DNA of 14,522 bases, from contig JAOZNS010000015.1 of assembly GCA_029933635.1 (NCBI GenBank), forward strand, positions 8,108-22,629, in the 5' to 3' direction. The translations under genes and the position numbers were made by a program. Each line of letters begins with the position of its first letter. Position 1 is the stretch's first letter. The notes under the pieces were generated by a model, which ran no database searches, was not told the origin of the DNA, and saw only the letters and a program-made list of their open reading frames with translations. This document shows positions 1-6,611 of this stretch, in pieces. This DNA comes from Candidatus Zixiibacteriota bacterium (GTDB taxonomy: Bacteria; Zixibacteria; MSB-5A5; SM1-73).

Positions 1-1
1 C

Positions 2-847
2 ATCATAATCGTCAACTTTAATGTGAAAGATCTGTTAAGAGGATGTCTGGAATCAATTTTCAAATTTCAAAAAGATTTAAGCTTTGAGGTGTGGGTGATA
101 GACAATAATTCAGAGGATCAGAGCAGCACCATGCTAAAACAAGATTTCCCGCAGGTCAAGCTATTGGAAAACAAAAAAAATTATGGCTTTTCCTTTGCCT
201 GCAATCAAGGCATCAAAAAAAGCCGGGGTCGGTATATTTTGCTTTTGAACCCGGACACAGAGTTTACCTCTGGAGGAATCACAAAGATGATCGAGTTTAT
301 GCGGGCTCACCCCACGGTGGGGATTTGCGGTCCGAAGATGATAGATCCGCAGGGAAAGGTTCACTTCTCCTGCCGCACATTTCCCTCCTATCTGACCGCC
401 ATCTCCTCCGGTCAATCCATCTTAAACCGACTTTTCCCTCACAACCCACTCTCCAGGAAATACCTTCTGAAGGATCAGGATCACAGTCAGGAAAGTGAGG
501 TGGATTGGGTCTCCGGTTCGTGTCTTTTGACCAAAAGGGATCTCTTTGAAAAGATCGGACCTCTGGATGAAATTTTTTTTATGTATGTGGAGGACGTGGA
601 TTTTTGTTATCGGGCTAAGAAGGCGGGCTTTATGGTTTATTATTTTCCTGAGGTGGTGATCGTTCATCATATCGGAGAAAGCACCCGAAAAAGAGAACTT
701 AAGATGAAGGTGGAACATCACAGGAGCATGTATTATTTTTACCAAAAACATCACCACGTTAGCATCTTTCTAAAAGGGATCGTTTTCATTAGCATCTGGA
801 TTCGCTTGTTTTTCGTGATGGGGACTAAGTTTCTCTTTCCAAAGTGA
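2..847 (+). CDS. Glycosyltransferase family 2 (rhamnosyltransferase-like), 5' end outside window
   Basis: This is a GT-A fold glycosyltransferase that would move a sugar from a nucleotide-sugar donor to a cell-surface glycan at the inner face of the membrane. The reading frame is open to the left edge and encodes IIIVNFN just before the GTG at 23. That is the usual first beta strand of GT2 proteins, so the true start lies a few codons outside the window and the GTG is internal. Counting from that GTG, the donor-binding motif VIDNNS is at 25-30 and the DXD-like NPDTE is at 76-80. The later VSGSCLL and MYVEDVDFCYR motifs are typical of the WbbL/RfbF-like branch. A hydrophobic C-terminal helix suggests membrane association. 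Acceptor and donor cannot be read from sequence. The family call is firm; rhamnose specificity is only a guess from resemblance. Confidence 0.9.
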   Translation: MIIVNFNVKDLLRGCLESIFKFQKDLSFEVWVIDNNSEDQSSTMLKQDFPQVKLLENKKNYGFSFACNQGIKKSRGRYILLLNPDTEFTSGGITKMIEFMRAHPTVGICGPKMIDPQGKVHFSCRTFPSYLTAISSGQSILNRLFPHNPLSRKYLLKDQDHSQESEVDWVSGSCLLTKRDLFEKIGPLDEIFFMYVEDVDFCYRAKKAGFMVYYFPEVVIVHHIGESTRKRELKMKVEHHRSMYYFYQKHHHVSIFLKGIVFISIWIRLFFVMGTKFLFPK

Positions 848-879
848 GCAGAAGGATAACTTAAAAGAGAGCTTGAATC

Positions 880-1101
880 ATGTTCGGCAAAAAAATAAAT
901 AAAAGAATACGATGTGAACACTGCGGAAGGATATTAGATGCCATTTGGTTTACGGCCCTAACCACAGAGGAATGGTCTTGGAATGGAGATGGTTATAACG
1001 AGTGCACCGCAAGGCATAGCCTTGTTACCGATCCTAAGCATTATGTCATATGTCCACATTGTGAGAAGGTGGTGGGGACCGGGGTTGACTTCGGTTTTTG
1101 A
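880..1101 (+). CDS. Small zinc-ribbon protein, unknown function (73 aa)
   Basis: I do not recognise a named family. The protein has two cysteine knuckles, CEHC near residues 13-16 and CPHC near residues 58-61, which would together bind one zinc ion. The middle segment is rich in aromatic residues and Thr (WFTALTTEEWSWNGDGYNE). It has no signal peptide or membrane segment and a basic N-terminus (MFGKKINKRIR). The ATG follows a weak purine-rich Shine-Dalgarno, and the gene lies 32 bp after the glycosyltransferase on the same strand, so co-transcription is plausible. The paired knuckles and the absence of competing ORFs argue for a real gene. A nucleic-acid or protein-binding role is possible but is inference only. 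Confidence 0.65.
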   Translation: MFGKKINKRIRCEHCGRILDAIWFTALTTEEWSWNGDGYNECTARHSLVTDPKHYVICPHCEKVVGTGVDFGF

Positions 1102-1133
1102 GCCGGTGATAACAAAACGGACCAATAGGGTGT

Positions 1134-1217
1134 ATGAAATCGACGGAGAGACGGATTAAGGAATTTTTCACAGTTTTGAATGCTCCTGAGTTATTTGAGT
1201 CTACGGAAAAAAGATGA
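1134..1217 (+). CDS. Possible 27-codon leader ORF overlapping the accA start
   Basis: An ATG at 1134 opens a 27-codon frame (beginning MKSTERRIKEFF) whose TGA shares the ATGA junction with the accA ATG at 1214. accA has only a weak purine stretch (GGAAAAAAG) before its start, so re-initiation from this frame could help its translation. The Shine-Dalgarno of the small frame itself is weak (AGGG three bases before the ATG). The peptide is charged and resembles nothing I know. It could be a real coupling leader, the remnant of a longer gene, or chance. Confidence 0.25.
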   Translation: MKSTERRIKEFFTVLNAPELFESTEKR

Positions 1218-2200
1218 ACGGACCTTATTTAGAGTTCGAAAAACCAATCTATGAGCTGGAAAAGAGGATAAACGACTTAAAGGAGCTGGCCAGCAGGGAG
1301 GGGGACGATTCTCTGGACAAACTGGAGCTTTCGCGGGAAATCGCCTCTTTGGAATTGAAGCTGGAGAAGCTCATTCAGGAGATCTACTCTAAACTTTCTC
1401 GCTGGCAGAGGGTGCAGTTGGCTCGTCATCCTCGACGTCCATGTGCCCTGGATTTCATCTCCCTGATGACCACCGATTTTATCGAACTTCATGGCGACCG
1501 AAATTTTGCAGATGATAAAGCCATAGTTGGGGGATTTGCCAAAATGGATGGGAAGCCGGTTCTGGTGGTGGGACAGCAGAAGGGAAAAGATACCAAACAG
1601 AAACTTTATCGAAACTTCGGCATGCCCCATCCGGAAGGATACAGGAAGGCACTCAGATTGATGCAGTTGGCTTCTCGATTCGGAAAGCCGGTGGTGATTC
1701 TGGTGGATACCCCGGGAGCGTTTCCGGGCATTGGAGCAGAGGAAAGGGGACAGGCTGAAGCTATAGCCAGAAATCTAAGGGAGATGACCCGCCTTAGGGT
1801 GCCAATCATCATTAACGTCATCGGCGAGGGTGCCAGTGGAGGAGCTTTAGGAATCGGAGTGGGGGATAGGGTCTTCATGCTGGAGAACGCTTGGTATTCG
1901 GTGATTTCTCCGGAAGGATGTGCTGCCATTCTGTGGAGGGATGCGGGCAAAGCTCCTGAGGCGGCGGAAGCCTTGAAGTTATCCGCACCAGACCTTATGA
2001 GATTGAAGGTAATTGACAAAATCATCCCCGAGCCCAGGGGAGGTGCTCATCGAGATCCTAAAGGGCTGACCCACATTCTAAAGAAGGAGATCCTCTCTGC
2101 GCTGAACGAACTGGAAAAGCTGAGCCCGGAGGAGTTGATCGAGAGAAGAATCAAAAAGTTCCGGGCAATAGGTGAATACCTAGAAAAAGGAAAGGAGTGA
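1214..2200 (+). CDS. accA: Acetyl-CoA carboxylase carboxyltransferase subunit alpha
   Basis: AccA forms the carboxyltransferase half-reaction of acetyl-CoA carboxylase together with AccD, moving CO2 from carboxybiotin to acetyl-CoA to give malonyl-CoA, the first committed step of fatty acid synthesis. The 328-residue length fits the family. The N-terminus carries the usual helical LEFEKPIYELEKRI segment, followed by RPCALDFISLM, the GDRNFADD segment and the crotonase-like core. The oxyanion-hole glycine motif EGASGG is at residues 205-210, and SPEGCAAILWRD follows. There is no zinc finger, as expected because that belongs to AccD, which is not in this window. The ATG at 1214 gives the expected N-terminus, but its Shine-Dalgarno is weak and a 27-codon frame ends on it. 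Identification is secure. Confidence 0.97.
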   Translation: MNGPYLEFEKPIYELEKRINDLKELASREGDDSLDKLELSREIASLELKLEKLIQEIYSKLSRWQRVQLARHPRRPCALDFISLMTTDFIELHGDRNFADDKAIVGGFAKMDGKPVLVVGQQKGKDTKQKLYRNFGMPHPEGYRKALRLMQLASRFGKPVVILVDTPGAFPGIGAEERGQAEAIARNLREMTRLRVPIIINVIGEGASGGALGIGVGDRVFMLENAWYSVISPEGCAAILWRDAGKAPEAAEALKLSAPDLMRLKVIDKIIPEPRGGAHRDPKGLTHILKKEILSALNELEKLSPEELIERRIKKFRAIGEYLEKGKE

Positions 2201-2341
2201 GGAACTATCCATGGTCGGCCCGATAGACGATGGTGACCACAGCCTTCAGCTTGCATCTTTCCCCATTAAAGAATGTGGCTACCAGGCTACCTTTTCTATC
2301 CGTAATCTTAACTTAACACTCTGGCACAAAGGAGGAGAAAG
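2201..2341 (+). other. Intergenic region accA to Trm112-like gene
   Basis: This 141-bp gap ends in a near-ideal Shine-Dalgarno (AAAGGAGG, with GGAGG at 2331-2335) six bases before the next ATG. It may hold a promoter for the downstream genes, but no convincing -35/-10 pair is visible. A 50-codon ORF at 2211-2363 crosses it and overlaps the next gene; it is treated as chance. TGGCAC at 2321 resembles half of a sigma-54 site but lacks the second element. Confidence 0.3.
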
Positions 2342-2506
2342 ATGCTCGATCCAAAGCTTTTAGAGATTTTAGCCTGTCCCGCCTGCAAGGGCGATTTGAT
2401 TTATGACGAGGAAAATCAAAAGCTCATATGTGAGAAATGCCGGCTGAAGTTTCCCATAAGGGATGATATTCCTATAATGCTGGTCGATCAGGCGGAAAGG
2501 TTTTAG
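2342..2506 (+). CDS. Trm112/UPF0434 family zinc-ribbon protein (YcaR-like, 54 aa)
   Basis: This small ORF encodes 54 residues beginning MLDPKLLEILACPACKG. The pattern is that of bacterial Trm112-like (UPF0434, YcaR) proteins: LLEILACP with CPAC at 12-15, then CEKC at 30-33, then FPIRDDIPIML near the C-terminus. The four cysteines would bind one zinc ion. Eukaryotic and archaeal Trm112 activates several methyltransferases; the role of the short bacterial forms is less clear. A strong Shine-Dalgarno lies six bases before the ATG. The TAG stop overlaps a second strong Shine-Dalgarno (AGGAGG, 2505-2510) that serves the next ATG at 2517. The gene is likely in one operon with the PtsN-like gene. 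The family call is confident; the function is not known. Confidence 0.88.
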   Translation: MLDPKLLEILACPACKGDLIYDEENQKLICEKCRLKFPIRDDIPIMLVDQAERF

Positions 2507-2516
2507 GAGGAACAAA

Positions 2517-2615
2517 ATGAATATAAAAATAAAGGAGGAACCCGAGGATGAAGCTCTCAAAATTTTGTGGAGAGGATTTGATATCCTTCGAGCTCAAAGC
2601 TCAGACCAAAGATGA
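2517..2615 (+). CDS. Possible 32-codon ORF overlapping the ptsN start out of frame
   Basis: ATG at 2517 sits six bases after a near-perfect Shine-Dalgarno (AGGAGG at 2505-2510). It opens a 32-codon frame (beginning MNIKIKEEPEDEALK) that runs through the ptsN ribosome-binding site and stops at 2613-2615, 68 bases inside ptsN in another frame. The initiation signal is as good as that of ptsN itself (GGAGG at 2534-2538). Ribosomes on this frame would pass over the ptsN start, so it could modulate PtsN output. The peptide is acidic and matches nothing I recognise. It could also be the remnant of a lost gene. Confidence 0.35.
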   Translation: MNIKIKEEPEDEALKILWRGFDILRAQSSDQR

Positions 2616-3000
2616 GGTCATCAAGGAGCTGGTGGATTTAGCCTCAAATTCTAAGCTGGTCAAAGATAAGGATCAGCTTTTGCAGGATATCTTAGAAAGG
2701 GAGAAATTGGTCACAACCGGGGTGGGGTATGGGGTGGCTTTTCCTCACGCTAAGTCCAAAGCCATCCGGGGCATCATCATCGCCTTTGGCAGATCTAAAA
2801 AGGGAATAGATTTCGACTCCATGGACAAAAAGCCGGTCCATCTGTTCTTTTTGATCGCAGCCCCGGAGGATGCCATTGGGGCTCACCTGAATGTAATGGC
2901 TCGGCTCTCCTATCTTATGAAAAGCGAGAAAAATCGAGATAGATTGATGAAGATAAAAAGCCCAAAGGAGCTTTTGGAGGTGCTGGATTCTGTGGAGTAA
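2548..3000 (+). CDS. ptsN: PTS EIIA (PtsN/fructose-type) phosphotransfer protein
   Basis: This is a single-domain EIIA of the mannitol/fructose class, 150 residues, the usual length of PtsN (EIIA-Ntr). The phosphorylatable histidine is seen as His67 in VAFPHAKS, preceded by ILEREKLVTTGVGYG, the classic signature. The C-terminal half carries VHLFFLIAAPED and HLNVMARLS, which complete the fold. It would accept phosphate from an HPr/NPr protein. No IIB or IIC permease domain follows, so a regulatory rather than a sugar-transport role is likely. The ATG at 2548 follows GGAGG by nine bases. It occupies the place directly before mreC, and a 32-codon frame overlaps its start. The domain call is secure; assignment to the nitrogen-PTS branch rests on the single-domain layout. 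Confidence 0.9.
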   Translation: MKLSKFCGEDLISFELKAQTKDEVIKELVDLASNSKLVKDKDQLLQDILEREKLVTTGVGYGVAFPHAKSKAIRGIIIAFGRSKKGIDFDSMDKKPVHLFFLIAAPEDAIGAHLNVMARLSYLMKSEKNRDRLMKIKSPKELLEVLDSVE

Positions 3001-3049
3001 CTTCAAATTAACTTAAGTCCCCTGACGTGGCCCTGGAGAACAAATCCTT

Positions 3050-3874
3050 ATGGATAAGCTCTCTTTTCTGCTTCAGACCAGAAAGAAAACTTTCATCCAT
3101 TTGATGTTTTTTGTCTTTTTGTCCTTTCTGCTTTTGATCCTTCCTCAAAAGATCAAGTCAGATCTTTCTACCTTCATCTTCAGGTTTACCTATGGTCCGT
3201 TTTATGCATTGACCGATCACCTTAAAGAGTTGGAAGGGGTTCTGGAGGAGAACAGAAGGCTACACCAGAAGATAATGGAGCTTTCTTTAAGAAACTTCTG
3301 GCTAAATGAGGAGCATCTGGAAAATGAGAGGCTACGCCAGCTTCTGGGCTTTCGGTCACAGCTGGGATATGAGGTGATTCCTGCTCGAGTGGTGGCAAAG
3401 GAGCCAAATCGAAGATATTTTTCAGTGCTGATAAATAAGGGATCACAGGAGGGGATAAAAAGGAACATGCCGGTGGTTAATATGTACGGATTGGTGGGAA
3501 AGATCGTGAACGTCTCAGCTCACAGCTCAGTGGTCCAGCTTATGATCGATCCCAGATTCAGGGTCTCCGCCTTAGATCAGAGAAGCCGGGTGTTTGGAAT
3601 CATAAAGCCTGAGTCCGATTTTGCCTTACGATTGGACAACGTTCCCATATCAGAGGATGTGCAGGTAAAGGACCCCATCATCTCCTCCGGGCTGGGTGGA
3701 ATATTCCCGCCAGGAATAAAAATAGGAATGGTCACCGCTGTGGAAAGCGAAGAGACCTTCTCTGAAGAAGATCGCTCCTTTGGAATTTTCAAAATGATCC
3801 AGGTCCAGCCTTCGGTCGATTTCAGTAGTTTGGAGGAGCTTTTTATATTGAAAACGGCAAAGGAACAGCCATAG
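3050..3874 (+). CDS. mreC: Rod shape-determining protein MreC
   Basis: MreC is the periplasmic scaffold of the elongasome, binding PBP2 and linking the wall synthases to MreD, RodA and MreB filaments. The 274 residues show a basic N-terminus, one membrane helix at about 15-35, a coiled-coil segment at about 60-100 (LKELEGVLEENRRLHQKI), and then the beta-rich MreC domain. Typical family strings are NERLRQLLGF, VINKG-like VLINKGSQEGI, GLVGKIV and the late GLGGIFPPGIKIGMV. Length is normal. The ATG at 3050 has a modest GGAG Shine-Dalgarno. mreB, which usually precedes mreC, is absent here; ptsN lies 49 bp upstream. It is followed by mreD, mrdA and rodA in the standard order, so co-expression is likely. 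Confidence 0.95.
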   Translation: MDKLSFLLQTRKKTFIHLMFFVFLSFLLLILPQKIKSDLSTFIFRFTYGPFYALTDHLKELEGVLEENRRLHQKIMELSLRNFWLNEEHLENERLRQLLGFRSQLGYEVIPARVVAKEPNRRYFSVLINKGSQEGIKRNMPVVNMYGLVGKIVNVSAHSSVVQLMIDPRFRVSALDQRSRVFGIIKPESDFALRLDNVPISEDVQVKDPIISSGLGGIFPPGIKIGMVTAVESEETFSEEDRSFGIFKMIQVQPSVDFSSLEELFILKTAKEQP

Positions 3875-3882
3875 ATCAGCTC

Positions 3883-3902
3883 AGGATGAGCCTTATCATC
3901 CT
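3883..3902 (+). other. Perfect 7-bp hairpin between mreC and mreD
   Basis: AGGATGA at 3883-3889 pairs perfectly with TCATCCT at 3896-3902 around a six-base loop. It lies in the 70-bp gap between mreC and mreD. No run of T follows, so it is not a standard terminator. It could be an mRNA processing or stability element within the operon, or chance. Confidence 0.4.
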
Positions 3903-3944
3903 CTCTCTCCTGAGAAGATATTAACAAGAAGGGAAGTTACCTAA

Positions 3945-4466
3945 ATGCTCTGGGCAACCACCGGATTTTCTAAGATTCTTTCTGGAGCAGGAATACTTTT
4001 CCTCCTGATATTATTCCAAAGTTTCCTCTCCGAGATGGTGAGCATAATGGGGATAAGGTTTGATTTGGCTATTATTATTTTGGTATATCTTTCCCTGACT
4101 CAAGGTCCCACCTATGGGGTGATCTTTGGTTTTTTGATCGGGCTTTTACTGGACGTTTTCACCCCGCAAACTCTGGGTTGGGGAGCTTTGGTCAAATGTT
4201 TGATCGGCTTTGCCGTGGGCAGCTTCAAAGATAAGCTATACTTAGAAAGCCTTTACTCCAAGGGAGGGGTAATATTCTTTGCCTTGATTTCCAACGATTT
4301 GCTTTATTACATCTTTACCCAGGGGGTAAATGGATCCACTTTTAGAACATGGACCAACTACACCCTGCCATCCGCATTTTATACCGCCCTGGTTGGGATG
4401 CTGATCTTTTTTGGATTAAGTCGGGTTCATCTGAAACGATCGAACGTTGAGAAGGTCTCTGCCTGA
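3945..4466 (+). CDS. mreD: Rod shape-determining protein MreD
   Basis: MreD is a small polytopic inner-membrane protein of the elongasome that binds MreC. The 173 residues contain about five hydrophobic segments, including SGAGILFLLILFQSFL near the N-terminus and YTALVGMLIFFGLSRV near the end. The segment RFDLAIIILVYLSLTQG followed by GVIFGFLIGLLLDVF is the diagnostic MreD signature (a glycine-rich pair of helices with LLLDVF/D). Position between mreC and mrdA supports the call. The ATG at 3945 is preceded by AAGGGAAG at moderate distance. Confidence 0.93.
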   Translation: MLWATTGFSKILSGAGILFLLILFQSFLSEMVSIMGIRFDLAIIILVYLSLTQGPTYGVIFGFLIGLLLDVFTPQTLGWGALVKCLIGFAVGSFKDKLYLESLYSKGGVIFFALISNDLLYYIFTQGVNGSTFRTWTNYTLPSAFYTALVGMLIFFGLSRVHLKRSNVEKVSA

Positions 4467-4611
4467 GCTGAGACGATCAGGACCTCCAGGCACTTTCTGT
4501 ATACCATCAAGCTTTTTCCGATGGGCAAAACTGTGAGAGTGATTCATCCTCAGAGTAAAGGAGGCTTTTGGTCAATGGATGATCCAAAGAGGTGAGGGAA
4601 ACCTTTAGATT

Positions 4612-6579
4612 TTGTCCCAAAAAACTTTTTCGAAAGTCAAGATTGAAGTGACAGAAAAGATCAAATCCATAAAAAATTCAACCAGACCATATCTCAGCCC
4701 CGCTCAATCCTTGCTGGCAAGATCCCTTCTCGGATTCATTTCCCGGGATCTGAGAGCAAAGAGCTTGATGGGCTTTTGGGGGATAATCATCCTTTTGCTT
4801 TTGGGGAGATTGTTTTTCCTGCAGGTGGTGAGGGGTGCACACTACAGCCGGATTTCTGAGGAGAACCGAATACAACCCTGGACCTTGCCCGCCCCCCGCG
4901 GCAAGATCATGGACCGAAATGGAAAGATCATCGCCCAGAATCGCCCCTCCTACTCCGTTTCCCTTATTCCCTATGAAGCATCCGAGGTTTTATCTGAAAG
5001 GAAATCCCTCCAGCGGAAAAGGGATCTTGCTCCCTTGGTGGAAAGGCTTGCCTCCTGCTTGAAGACGGAGGAGTCCTCCCTGAAGAAAAAGATCGAATCC
5101 AACTGGTCCAAAGGATATCAGCCCATCAGGCTCAAAAAGGACGTGGACTTTAACACAATCTGTATGATTGAGGAACAGAATGAGGATTTGCCAGGCGTAA
5201 TTTATCAGGTGGAGCCTACTCGAAAATATCTGACCCCTGGTTGGGTGGGACATGTTGTGGGATACGTAAATGAGCTCACCAGAGAGGAACTTTTTTCAAA
5301 ATCATCCGAAAGGAGCTTTCGTCTGGGAGGGGTCATAGGAAGAAAGGGTTTAGAGAAACAGTATGATGATCTTCTAAGAGGAAAAGATGGGGTAACCTTT
5401 CTGGAGGTTACCGCTCAGGGCAAGATTTTGGGAGCATTGGAGGAAAGAAAGCCGGACCTCCCACAAAGTGGTTCCGATCTGAAGCTGACCATCGATCTTG
5501 ATCTACAGGCTGTGGCTGAGTCGGCTCTCACGAATTATAAAAGCGCAGCGGTGGTGGCTTTAGACCCCAGAAACGGTGAGATCTTAGCCCTGGTGAGCAA
5601 GCCGGGACTGGATGCCAATCTCTTTGTGGGAGCTATGTCTTTTGAGGAATGGAACAGCATCTTAGAAAACCCCCTTCATCCCCTTCTCACCCGTCCCATT
5701 CAAGCTACCTACCCCCCGGGCTCCATTTTAAAGCTTCTCACCGCAGCAATTGCCCTGGAGACAAAAATGATTAACAAAAATACCTATCTTTCTCCCTGTG
5801 GTGGTTCTTTCAGGTTTGGAAGGAAGACATTTCGATGCTGGAGACCCGAAGGACATGGACGATTGAACCTTATGGAGGCTATCATCCAATCCTGTGACAT
5901 CTATTTTTATCAGCTGGGTCTCAAAATGGGTCTGGAGAGGTGGACCCGCTATGCCCGATTGTGTGGGTTAGGACTAAGGACGGGAGTGGATCTCCCGGAC
6001 GAAGCAAAAGGTTTTGTTCCCGACCTCGACTATTATCAGAAAAAGCATGGAAAAGCTAATTGGGTGAAAAATCTGGTCATCAATCTGGCAATCGGACAGG
6101 GAGAGATTCTGGTGACTCCTCTTCAAATGGCGGTCTTTTTGGGTGGCCTATCCACGGATGGCACACTTTACAAGCCTTTTCTTGTAAAGGAGATAATCGA
6201 CCCCGATGGAAAGGTTGTCCTCACTCAACCTCAGCGGTTGGGGTCTCTTCCTTTCTCCCCATCCACCCTGAAGGTCTTACAACAAGCCATGATCGGGGTG
6301 GTGAATGATCCCCATGGAACCGGGGTCTTAGCCCAAATCCCGGGCATCACTGTGGGGGGAAAAACCGGCACCGCCCAGAATCCACATGGCCAGGATCATG
6401 CCTGGTTTGTGGGATATGGACCGGCCTCTGATCCGCAAATGGTGGTGGCTGTGTTAATTGAAAATGCAGGGCATGGAGGCACATATGCCGCCCCGGTGGC
6501 GAAAAGGATAATGGAAAAATACCTACGAAAAGGTGAAGCCCAAATCACAGGAGACCAATCCTTAATCGGAACCCATTGA
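4612..6579 (+). CDS. mrdA: Penicillin-binding protein 2, elongasome transpeptidase
   Basis: PBP2 is the class B transpeptidase that crosslinks the glycan strands made by RodA during side-wall growth. One membrane helix is at about 52-72, the PBP dimer/pedestal domain follows (APRGKIMDRNG near 94-104), and the C-terminal transpeptidase carries all three active-site motifs: S371-xx-K374 (PGSILK), S427-C428-D429, and K584-T585-G586. Cys396, Cys409, His415 and Cys428 are spaced like the zinc site described in other PBP2 proteins. The start is inferred. An in-frame TAG at 4606-4608 rules out a start further left, so TTG at 4612 after GAGGTGAGGG is the first candidate, giving an N-terminal tail of about 50 residues before the helix. 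A start at GTG 4648 is possible. Length 655 is in the family range. Confidence 0.95.
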   Translation: MSQKTFSKVKIEVTEKIKSIKNSTRPYLSPAQSLLARSLLGFISRDLRAKSLMGFWGIIILLLLGRLFFLQVVRGAHYSRISEENRIQPWTLPAPRGKIMDRNGKIIAQNRPSYSVSLIPYEASEVLSERKSLQRKRDLAPLVERLASCLKTEESSLKKKIESNWSKGYQPIRLKKDVDFNTICMIEEQNEDLPGVIYQVEPTRKYLTPGWVGHVVGYVNELTREELFSKSSERSFRLGGVIGRKGLEKQYDDLLRGKDGVTFLEVTAQGKILGALEERKPDLPQSGSDLKLTIDLDLQAVAESALTNYKSAAVVALDPRNGEILALVSKPGLDANLFVGAMSFEEWNSILENPLHPLLTRPIQATYPPGSILKLLTAAIALETKMINKNTYLSPCGGSFRFGRKTFRCWRPEGHGRLNLMEAIIQSCDIYFYQLGLKMGLERWTRYARLCGLGLRTGVDLPDEAKGFVPDLDYYQKKHGKANWVKNLVINLAIGQGEILVTPLQMAVFLGGLSTDGTLYKPFLVKEIIDPDGKVVLTQPQRLGSLPFSPSTLKVLQQAMIGVVNDPHGTGVLAQIPGITVGGKTGTAQNPHGQDHAWFVGYGPASDPQMVVAVLIENAGHGGTYAAPVAKRIMEKYLRKGEAQITGDQSLIGTH

Positions 6580-6611
6580 TATGTTCAGTTTAAATTTCAG
6601 ATTAACGGATC

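Noticed and set aside
1606..2025. 139-codon minus-strand ORF inside accA
   Set aside because: It is antisense to the most conserved part of AccA and composed of shadow codons.
2321..2337. Sigma-54-like TGGCAC element
   Set aside because: The required second half (TTGCA/T at the right spacing) is missing; the sequence there is the Shine-Dalgarno.
2211..2363. 50-codon ORF between accA and the Trm112-like gene
   Set aside because: It overlaps the start of the well-supported Trm112-like gene out of frame and has no family resemblance; GAGG before its ATG is probably chance.
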